NCBI GenBank assembly: GCA_946902875.1
Contig: OX336343.1
Coordinates: forward strand, 8,855,754-8,919,753
DNA from: Nematopogon swammerdamellus
Lineage: Eukaryota; Arthropoda; Insecta; Lepidoptera; Adelidae
DNA: 64,000 nt
Direction of reading: 5' to 3'
Below are positions 22,001 through 33,700 of the stretch, piece by piece (positions within the stretch are counted from its first letter, which is position 1; every line of letters starts with the position of its first letter). The position numbers and the translations under genes are program-made. The notes beneath the pieces are model-generated. The model searched no databases and was not told where the DNA came from. It saw only the letters and a list, made by a program, of their open reading frames with translations.

Positions 22001-25000
22001 GGCGCCTCCAGTATTACTGGAGGTGCTGGCGAGCAGAGCGAGCGCGGCGAGCGGGCCGTGCGGGGGCGGCGCTCAGCGGCGCGAGGTGACGTGCGTGCGC
22101 GGCGACGGACGCGCCCTGCACCCCGCCCACTGCGCCGCTCTACCATCACCGCCGCTCCAGCAACCCTGCGAGGTACTAGTGAGTCTAAGTGTACCTGTTG
22201 TCATTGTGACAGGTCATATAACTGAAAACCTGCGCTATCCTCGTCCCAGCAGCCGCTCCAGGCGCCTGCCAGCAAGGGTCACGAGCACAGTTATCTATTC
22301 TTACCGTCTGATGTAATAGAATTACGTTATGTTCCTATTCCTGGGGACAGCTCTTGCTTGTTGACTGTCGGTTTCCCCTCTTCTTGCGTACGTGATTCAT
22401 GTAAGGCAGGAAGAGGGAAAACTTTGCCGTGAAATTGTTGCCTCGGCTCGAGTATACCCCTTGCCCAAATGATCGAGATATATGTATTACTAGAAGATGC
22501 GCTTAGCAGAAAATTTCCAAAGAAATCAAGTCCCTAACAACTGAGGTATGAGGAAACGAAGCGGGGTGCCGCGCTGCGTAGGACTGGGCGGTAGAAAACC
22601 CTCTCTCGCGGGAAGCGAGCGGGAGATGGGAAGGGGAGTTCGAGGCAGGTGGTGACCGTCGCGGACTGTGCGTCGTCGGCGCTGATCGCTATCAGCAAAC
22701 ACAGCTGCTTGCGACTGTATGACTTCAATTTGGTGGAACATGACGCGCTGGCCGAATGCACTCTCTAGCAAGAATGACATTATATCTCGATGCCCATAAG
22801 TGACATGGTCATTGTGCAGGTGGCCTGCCCGCGCGACTGCGCTGTGGGTGAGTGGGGGGAGTGGAGCCCTTGCCGACCACTCGGTGGATGTCCCATGTAT
22901 CCTGTACAGGAGCTCACTACGGCCGGTCAGTTCTACCTTCTTCTCTCCGACGCTCTTCTACCTAACGTAGGCTTACATTACCATATTATATTATTCAGGC
23001 TAAGTATATTCCCTCTATTCTTGCATCAGTTCGTACCAAATTTTTTGGAGTGTACGCAGCACAAATTTTAAATGGCATAATTCATCTGCATTTAGATCAA
23101 ACGGTGGGCGGTCTAGCTCATTGTAGTTGGCGACAAACACAAATGAAGGTTATCTAATTACATTAAAACCCCTAGATAAATGATAAAGTAATGTAGGTAG
23201 AGTGTTTTCATTTTACGAAGGCACGAGGGGTATGAGGTAGGAGTAAGTGGTGTGAGATCGCGCGGAGTTCAGTAGGGAACGACTCGGTTCGACGGAGCGA
23301 TGCGGAGACGTGTAGAACGTGTGTACCGGCCTGGCACCGAGTTCGTTCTCCACTGAGCTCGGCGCGGTCGCTTCTCGCACCACTTCCTACCTCGTACCAC
23401 TCGTGCCTTCGTAAAATGAAAACACTCTACATAATACGCCAGCGAAGATTGAGGGTGGAGTGTGGTGGTGTGGTGAGCAGGTTACAGCGTGCGGCGGCGG
23501 CGCGTGCTGACGGCCGCGTCCGCGAGCGGCGCGCCGTGCCCCGCGCTGCAGGAGACGCGCGCGTGCTCGACCCCGCGCTGCGCCGCTTGGCGCGCAGACT
23601 CCTGGAGCGCGTGCACGCTCTTCGTGCCTGAGGACGGCTGCGGGCCCGGCCTGCGCACGCGGGAACTTCGCTGTCTCGATCACGATCATGTAAGCTAGCT
23701 GACAACTACACCCTCAAACTATCTACTCAACAAATCGTAGGCAAGGCCAAGCTGAGCGGCCTCAACTAGGTGCGACGGTACTGGAACGCCTCGCCGGGCC
23801 AAGGAAGACTTTTACGTAAAACTCCGATTGGAGTACTGCTCGCACTTGTGGGACGGCTCAGCTAAATACTCAATCCATGGAATCAATCAGTGCGACTAGT
23901 GGTGATGTCGGCTCCCTAAGTGTGTCCTGTCCTGTCGGCTATTCAATGGAGAGTACTCGGAGGAGTCGCCTTCTCACCTGCGCCCCACGCGCACTGGGTA
24001 GAGAATGCATGCATCTCTCCAATTACCGGGAACCGCTTACCAATCTATTCAAGCAAGCCAATGTATTCCCTCTCAAGAATAGTATCGGTTCCTCCAAATA
24101 TGGGCGTACAGTCCGGCAAGCCATTCGCAATCCCTACAAACCGAATGTCCATGGGCACCTTAGAGCTTATGTAAAAGTTAAACAGTGCCACATGTCGCGC
24201 ATTATTTACTGCCTGATGTCTAGGTATGTACGGTGGGTTCTACAATAATCTAGATACACACCTCTAGAAACTTGTATCCTCTCCAGCTCGGCAAGCTTTC
24301 CATCTAACACTTCGCGCAGCCAACGTAGACGTCCGACAATGCTCTACAGGTGTGTGATGTTCGAAGCAGATATGCTTTTAAAAGCTGAGGTTTAAGGGAC
24401 TAGCGAAGCTTTATAAACGCACTGTTTAATTGGTTCCTGATATAAAAGAAGTCCTAAGCGCGAAAATCGTATAGGCAGTGAATGAAAGGAGAGTGAGTGA
24501 AGAAAGAAGGGAATGATGAAGGACAACAGCGGAAGATGTCGGATGCTCACTTGCTCAAGAATTTTCTAAATCACAATGTTTTTATTTTTTTTTTCGTTTA
24601 TATATAACAATTCAATAAATATTTTTTTTCATTTCCTTTCCAAATTTAAACAAATGTATACATTTCATATTTATCTATATATATTATCTATAAGTTTTGT
24701 TGATATTATTATATTAATTGTAGGATTAAAATTAAATTATAGAAACTTTACTGGTTTAGGTGTTGGACTAGAGTTAATTTTCTATGTATTTAATATTGTA
24801 ACTGTTTGTTTCTCTAAAAGTTTAAAATGAATGCGATGTGCAGAAGGAGGCGCCGCACAGCTGGTGCGCGCGCGGGGGCGGCGCCGGAGCGAACTGGGCG
24901 CGCAGCGAGCACTGCTTCATAGCGTGCCCCGGCGACTGCGTGCTGTCCGCGTGGAGCGCGTGGGGCGCCTGCTCCGCCGCCTGCACCGCGCCGGGTCGCG

Positions 25001-28000
25001 CACCGCCCACGCGCACGCGCCGCCGACACGTCCTCGCACACTCCGCCAAAGAAGGTAACTCCTCTCCTCACCCCATTCTTATTATGTAGGTACGAGTAGG
25101 TGCAGTTGCAGCAGTCTGCAGATGGACAGCTCAGATTTTTCTCCACTGTATTCATCTGATATTGAATCAGTTATTTTCTTTCATGTCACACCAGTCTCCG
25201 CGTCTTGCCTCAATGGCAAGGTTGAATAGTGAACACGAGATCCAGCCTGTAAATTTTATTCGATTTTAGACCAGCGCCAGGTACGTTCATATATCTCTCT
25301 GGTACCGACTCGAGCAGCAGGGAATGGAACCACACGAATTTCTTGAAAATTGTGTTGGGGCGAGATCGATTAAGGTAATAGAGGACCGATTGTGCGATTT
25401 CACCACGCACGCCCAGATAGCCCTAAGTGTATTCTCGGACATGAGAATGTCGTATAGCTATAGAAGTATAGATAGAGACGGTATGATTGCAGAGGAGGGC
25501 GCCTACCAATGCCCAGACGAGCGGCGCTTGGTGCAGACCGAGCCGTGCAACACGCACTCCTGCTCTACGCACGCGTGGCTGGCGCTGCCCTGGGGACCCT
25601 GCAAGTCACCTGACCGCGAAAGCACATCATCCGATGACACCAATGTTAGTTCATTTCTTCACTCTTCTTCAATCCAAAGGGCTAGTTGGTCTTGAAAGCT
25701 GTAAGCGAAGTGTGGGGAATACTTTGTGAACTTGTAGAGTGTGAGGAATACATTGGAGGAGTACTAAATATGGTATGACGCGTCACAGCAGATCTTAGAC
25801 TCGGCGAGCGTGCTGAAGGACGCCGGGGTGGAGGCGACCTCGTGCCTCGTCGCCGGCGAGAAGACGCGTGAGGTGTCCTGCGTTCAGGACAACGACAGGA
25901 TCGTCAAGGACTCGCTGTAAGTGCTATATCGCTATGTTCGGTGTCTTCCGCTAAAGATTGTAGCCTCTTGTCGGGTTTTTTTTTTTATAGAAACTGACGC
26001 GGTTGGCTACATCACCTACAACATCCGTGATGTCAGTCCATAACACCGGGTGAACTTGGTGCCACGTCAGTGCTTCCCTTCGGTCGTGCCAGCTACACTG
26101 AACTGGACAGAAAACACGAACTATTTACATAGCCGTTTCGACTGACCTTTCATTCAGTGCGGTGGTACCAACCCGGGCGGGTTAAACCCTACCACCTAGT
26201 AGTATAAGAAGGGAGTCATATCCCTTAGTCGCCTTTTACGACATACACGGGAAGAGATGCAGTGGGTTCAGCAAAGAAATAATTATGTAGTGGATAGATG
26301 ATGATGATAGTGTTAAAATTAATTTGTTCATTGTTTGTATTTTTTGTACATTACTGTTTTGCAGGTAGCGCTATAAAACACCTATAGGTACTCAATTGCG
26401 CTTAATGTTAATATAATAAATATGAATTATATACTGGTAATAAAAAGTAAATTCTACATCGCCACCACACGCGAACTCAGCTCTTCTCATTCATCCACTC
26501 TGACACTACCTATAAATACGAAATAATACGAGTATTGTTCGCTTTATAGACGAAAACATCTGGTCAGATTATCCATACTATGTAACGTTTGTGCAGCTCT
26601 GTGCTAGATCACCAATGGCACGCAAGCACAGATTACTTAATAGTTACTTCGTAACAGATAAATCACTCCATAGAAAATGTTCCTACCTTCGGGCTTTAAT
26701 AGCCTACTCTTTCACAACGCCAATCGCTGCGTGCGAAAATGTACCTTAACGATCGAGTGTAAAGTGGTTATTGCTTTGCAGCTGCGCGCACTTGCGTGGG
26801 CGAGCGTCTATGTATACTTCGCGCGGCAGACGAATTTCTACTGAAAAAGACCGCCGGCGGCCCGTCGGGCGGTAGGTAGTTAGCGCGCGCAAGTACATAG
26901 AGTGCGTGAGGCCTGACGCAAGTCACTCACTCAACCAACATTGCTACCTAATAATATTATACCTATATATCCACCGCATCAGACTACACACATACACGCA
27001 CCCTCTCACTCTCTCTCTCTACCTCGCACCACTCGATACACAACCCACGTACACTTTGGGGTTTTTCAAAAGACCGGCATGGTTGAAAAATTATCCGCTC
27101 TACCTAAATAATCCTAATCTAATTATTGTTTTCTAATTTGACTGTTTGCCTATCAACCCACTGCGCGCAGGACGGCCTATATGGCTATATCGGCTCAAAA
27201 TGTCGCAACATTGATTATGCCTTGAATATTTATCTAAGTCTTGCAGGACAGCCCGCGGGCTAGCTAGCGCTCATATTGTTACACGTAAACTTACCAGAAT
27301 CCATGTCAAGAGTTTTGGTAGGACAGCTCAATCTAAGCAAGACATTGTCCCTAGTCACATAGATTGGTTTTTGTTCGGTAGGTGCGCGCCGCTGGTGAAG
27401 CCCGCGGGGAGACGCGGCTGCTCGCTGCCCTGCCCCCGCGCCTGCAGCACTGCTCCGTGGTCGGACTGGTCTCCCTGTCCTAACACCTGTGGTAAATTGA
27501 TCGTTGAAAGCTGTTCTTTTGTTTCAACCGCAATATTGTTATAATTCTCGGAATTACTATTTTGGCTAACTAATTAATATACAGGTTGTCCCGGTTCGAC
27601 CGGATGGACTTGATTACCACCACAGGATTACTCATTTAAATAAGCTTAAAAAAAGCTCAGTAGCATTTTCTCCTTGTACCTACTCGTACTTTTCGATATA
27701 ACCGAGGATTTTTTTATGCGTTCGGAAAGGGTCGCAAAAACCAAGTCCAACATCGTAAACTGACCGTTTAATGGCGATTATTTTGAAAAATACCTAAAAA
27801 ACAAACCAAAAAAATAAAAATTAATTAGCTTTTTTAAGCCTATTCAACGAGGAATCCCGCGAATCCGGTCAAACTGGGTCACTCAGTATAATAAATAATT
27901 GGTGACAGACAAAGACCGTATTAAACTAGATAGACGCGGTACTGAGGCTCTGCGCTTGCTCCGCCAAAATGAATATGAACTTATAAAGGAATATGCGCAT

Positions 28001-30724
28001 AAGCGAGCGGTAGATGAAGCGATACTTATGGCCCTAATTTGTTTAAAAAAGACAAATCGTTTTCTCGCCGTCTTTCTCCGCTCTATGAGGATTGTCGGTA
28101 TTATATGCAAGGGAGCGGGGATGCCGGAGTGTTGGAGCATGATTGTCGAGAAAATACTTATCGAGCACCGAGTCTATCTAGTTTTGTACGATTTTTGAAT
28201 CTAGCTAGAGGCCATATCCTTCTATCTTTTGTCTGTCTGCAATGCAAACTACCTTTAACGTCATCTATTATTTAGTAGCGTCAATATGTACTAATCTATT
28301 CTTAGCACGTTTCATGTATGGGATCCTTAATTTTTTTGCGTTGTTTTTTTTATTTCGTCGTTAGGTATATTCGCCATAATAACAAATATTCTGTGAAAAT
28401 TTCAAACGTATGATTCATAAGATACAGCAGTAGGACAGACAGGCCTCGGATGGACAGACGGTGAGGCTTAGTAATGCGAACCCTAATAATAAATTATCGT
28501 GTACAGACTTTGAGGAAATATTATATAGAGTTATCGCTCCGAAGAAATATACAGACAAGCGGTGTTCCAGCGGCTGAGGTATGGGGTAAGGTAGCGGGGA
28601 GGCGGAGCGCAGAGTCGAGCGGAAGAGGGGAGCGCGCGCGGGGCGGGAAGCGTGCGGGAGACGGTCTGGCGGCCGGTGTGCGGGGGTCGCGCGGGGCGGG
28701 AAGCGTGCGGGAGAGAGGCAAGGGGAAGGGAGAACGATCGAACTCGTGCGTCGTTATGCATATTGTCTTTTCATTCTAACACTTCATCTCCAGATTCGCC
28801 ATCGCACCTTCGCATCGACGAAGTTGTGTAAATGTATTAGTTTAAAGTAGGCGAGGCGCGATCGCAGCAGGCTGGCGACGACTGCGCGCTGCGGCCTCTC
28901 GCGCTCGACTTGAGGATCGTGAACCGCAACTCGGTGGAACATGTTAGTTGGCCGAGTGATTCATCTAGTACGCAAGTACATAATATATCTTTGTGTACAG
29001 AGCCAGCGATCCAAAGTCGCGAGCGCACGGTGTGGGGCGGGGAGGGGTGCGGGGCGCGGCAGGAGCGGCGCGTGTGCACCCCTCCGCGCTCCTGCCACGC
29101 GACGCCGGCGGGGGCGGGGGCGGGGGCGGGGGGCCGCGCCGCCTGGGCCGCCGGCCCCTGGGGATCCTGCCGTCTGCCGCCCCCTCTCACATGCGGCTTC
29201 GGACGACAAGTTAGAGGTACGTTCATCATTGTTTCTTTATTAAAAAACAAAGTAATCTACAGCATTGCATTCAAACTAAACTAACATTATATAAACAAAA
29301 AACAAAGTAAATTACAGATTTCCCTGATTGAAAACCAAAAAGCATATATACCTACATTTTATATGCTACGATCGCTACGATGCTACTCATACATAGGTAC
29401 AATAAAGAAAGATGTTGACAATAAAAACAAATTATGTATTCTGCGGTTTTCTGTGAACTGTGATTGCATGCGCGCGTGCGTGCGTACGTGCGTGCGTGCG
29501 TGCGTGTGTGCGTGCGTGCGTGCGTGCTTGCGTACGTGTGTGTGTGAGAGAGAGTGAGTGTATTTATTTATTTATTTAATGTTTGTCACTCTCTCTCGTA
29601 GCGGCACGCAGCCACTATTATTTACACGCAGCGGTGTGACGTGCGCGTCGACTGGGCATAATAAGTTGCTCGTCTTAAAATAGCAGTGCCAAAAACTTCA
29701 CCCGCGTTATAGTAACAACTTATCGAAGAAATTCACCCGCATTATAGTAACTATAGTAACTTATCGAAGAAATTCACATGCATATCGATTCTGTATTTAC
29801 CATTACAATTTTTAATTGCCATACATATTTAGTAAGAATTTAAAGATTTTATGAGAGAGAAAGGTTCATCTGTGTGCAGGTGTGTGGTGCTCGGTGGAGT
29901 CGCACCGCGTGGACGCGAGCGCATGCGCGGGCCTCAACGCGCCCCCTCTAGCCGAGATGCACTGTCGCGTGCCGTGCGACACCGACACCCCCAACACCAA
30001 CCTCACCAACTACAGCCCTTGCCACGAGATCTGCCGCAGGAGCGGGTCAGTTCACTTCTTGTTTTTAAATGAATTGATGTAACAACCATGAATACAAGTA
30101 AATTAGACTATTAAATCTGCCACGGCGAAAATATTCAGGCAACAATATTTTAGTCGACGGCGATGCGTATCAATCAAAATATTTTTCGCTTATAGCTATG
30201 TGAATTGACGTCCTGAAACTATTAAAAACATAATAACTATAGTGCCACCAGGGAGTTATGATGCGTGGGAAATATGCGAACCTGACTGCATTCCTAAGAA
30301 GGGACGTGAAGTGTCTTGAAAATAAAAATAAGTCATCTTTTCAGAATAATGGCTACAGCAGACTGGTCCATCAAGTGCATCTGCCCCAACATCCACGTGG
30401 AACTGTTGCCGCCGGAGTCAGACTGCATACTCCCCGAGGGGTGAGCATGTAGTTTTTATTTACTTATAATTTTATTACGAAGATAACACTTAGGTATTCT
30501 ACTTGGGTAAATAAAGGTGGTGCAGTGCCCGGCAGTAAATAATGAACATCGAGCTTTAGAAAGAGACGCTCTACAACCGGAGTCCGGACAGAATTCGGTT
30601 GTAGAGCGTCCCGCCTGTCCACGTGGCGTTCACACACCACGTGGACAGAAAAGGGGGGAGGGGGGAGGGAAATGTCCACAATTGTCCACAGGGGAGGGGG
30701 GGTGTACAGAGACCGTCCACTTGG

Positions 30725-30759
<35 letters not shown>

Positions 30760-33700
30760 AACGTAGATTTCCACGATTGTCCACAGGGGGAGGGAGAAGT
30801 CAAAATCTGCCCAAAATTGTCCACCCGGTACCTGAACGGTGCGAGTGCGAGCGGCAGGGACGATAACGCTCTACAACCGAATTGTCTGTTTCTAAAGCTC
30901 GATGTTCACTATTAACCGCAGGGTACTGTACTTGAGTACGTAGCTATACATCTTAATTATTTATTCATATATTCCTATATTTTAAGGTATTTTTAGGGTT
31001 CCGTACCTCAAAGGAGGAAAAAACGGAACGAAAACCCTTATAGGATCACTTTGTTGTCCGTCTGTCTGGCTGGCTGGGTGTCTGTCTGTCAAGACCTTTT
31101 TTCTCAGGAACGGGTAGAGGTATAAAGTTGAAATTAATATCAAATACTAAGGTCTACGTTTCCTCAGAGGTGTAAATAAATTAAGCTTATAGGTCCACGC
31201 AATCACTAGATAAGCCCATTAAAGTCACATATTTTGCTACCGGCAAACCAAATCAAAACCTATAGAGTACTTCCCGTTAACCTAGAATAATGAAATTTGG
31301 TAAGAAGCAAGGTCTCATAGCACAAGTAAAGGAAAAAATCGAAAATTGTAAATTTATAGTTATGTGACATTAAAAAAAATGTTTTGTTTGTTTTGCATGT
31401 CAAGGTCCCTTTTTCTCAGGAATGAATCAAGATAACAAATTGAAATTAATACGAAATACTAAGATCTACGATCTCTTTAAGGTGTAGAATATTAAAGCTT
31501 CTAAATCAACGCAATCAAAAGATACGGCCATCTATGTCATATTTCATGCTCGCAAACTCACTCCACTCAAATCAAAACCTATAGGGTATTTCCCGTCAAC
31601 TTAGAATCACAAAATTTGGTAAGAAGCAAGGTCTCATAGCACAAGTAAAGGAAAAAATCCGAAAATTGTAAAATTGTAGTTATTAACATAAAAAAAAATG
31701 TTTGTTTTGTATGTCAAGGACCCTTTTTCTCAGGAACGGATCAAGATAAAAAATTTAAATTAATATGAAATACTAAGATCTACGATGTCTTTAAGGTGGG
31801 AAAAATGCAAACTTCTAAATCAACGCAATCAAAAGATACGGCCATCTATGTCAGATTTCATACTCGCAAACTCTCTCCACTCAAATCAAAACCTATAGGG
31901 TATTTCCCGTCAACCTAGAATTATAAAATTTGGTAAGAAGCAAGGTCTCATAGCACACGTAAAGGAAAAAATCCTCAAATATTAAACTTGTAGTTATATG
32001 ATATTAAAAAAAATTGCTTGTTTTGTGTGTCAAGTCAAGACCCTTTTTCTCAGTAACGAGTCAAGATATCAAATTGAAATTAATATGAAATACTAACGTC
32101 TGCGATCCCTTCGAGCTAAAGAAAATGAAAGCTTCTAAATCAATATAATCAAAATATACGGCTATTTATGGAAAATTTTAATAATTGCAAACTCACTCAA
32201 ATTAAATCAAAACCTATAGGGTACTTACCGTTGACCTAGCTAGAGTAATGAAATTTGGCAAGAAGCAAGGTCTCACAAGTAAAGATAAAATCCGAAAAGG
32301 ATAATATGTCGTTATGTCATATAAGAAATATATTTTTTTATATTTCAACTTCACGAATGCCGCACAGTCAAAAACCATTGCTGTAGTGTTTATTTAGGCG
32401 GTTCGTGATTTTCCAAAACAATTGTTTTTGTACATACATAATACCTACAAATATATTGAGTGATGCTGATGATACGGAACCCTCGGTGCGCGAGTCCAAC
32501 TCGCACTTGCCGACTTTTTTAACTCTACAGTTCAGTAGGTATAATATTGTATTGCACGCAGTCGCGATCCTCGCTTCATTTCGGTGTGTGTGTGTGTGTG
32601 TGACTCGTGGTTCCACTAATTTGACCCACCAGTGGTACATTGTCTTTATCTTGTGGGTTCGTGGCCCCACTAGTCGGTGGTACAACCAGTAATAAAAACC
32701 AAGTCGTAATTCATGGGACTCGCAGTCCCCCCAACTGATGAAATGCAGTATCGTCGGTATATTTTTCGCGGCACATCAAATAAAAGTACCTGAGCGTGCC
32801 TGAGCTGTCCTTCTATGCGCTAGAGCACTATTAAGGTATTCTATGGTATACCTAGATAAGTAGCCAACCCTTATTGTGAAAGCATGTTCTTCCCCAGTGC
32901 GTCGTGCGGGGTAGGCAGAAAGCTCAAGTCAGCCCTCTGCATGGACACCGCCGAACGCTCCGTCCTGCCTATGGACATCTGCAAGAAGTATAACAACCTC
33001 ACCAGTAAGTACCTGCCTCACCCTCCTTTGCGCCAACTTTTCTTGATTTGTGTTGTTCAGTCTGTTTTGATGATAGCTCAAAATCACACATTTTCCGATA
33101 CACCCCCTCACTCTCAAATTTCGAAAAATAAATCACCATCCCAGTATTAGCTGCCTGAAAAAAAGTGGAAATAAAAACTTTAAACAAGACATTACATATT
33201 CAAAATCAAAATCAAAAATCAAAACAAGTCAAAATTTTAGACTAAGTCGTTTCGCAGATTAAAGAAGCGAATGTACTCGTAGGTTTTTATATATTTTCTT
33301 TAATATTTAGTTTAACCTGGCAGCTCCTATGGAACCGAAACGGAGCCCATATATTTTTTCCGCCAATTATCTTGGGCCCGAAACGGACCCCATCTTTATT
33401 CTCAAATTACGGTCGCACGAATTGGTCTATTGCTCTTTCAATCGTTGATGGGGGCTATAAGTGATACCGGCAATTATGAACTAACCATTTTTCTTGTCTC
33501 CAAAGACCAATTATGAATAATAAAACGAACGCTAGCTGTCAGCTGACAGTTTCTTTGTTCTCCTATTTCTCACGAGTTTCGAGGTGACGCACTTCTGCGA
33601 AATTATTTATTATAAGTGTATTCAAGTGCATCTATGAGCTAAAGGTTAGTAAATAGTGTTATTTATTAGTTATTCTACCAATAGAAGATGCATTACGAGT

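Noticed and set aside
24576..24830. Mitochondrial-like membrane protein or NUMT (84-residue hydrophobic frame)
   Set aside because: The DNA matches the LINE 3' UTR at 52,880-53,040; the hydrophobicity comes from AT-rich composition.
28521..28779. Arginine/glycine-rich protein in intron 11
   Set aside because: Purine-GC-rich block with an internal duplication ('gcggggcgggaagcgtgcgg' twice). All frames are open by composition and there is no domain.
30571..30824. Proline-rich open frames on the minus strand
   Set aside because: They are the complement of the 31-G homopolymer.
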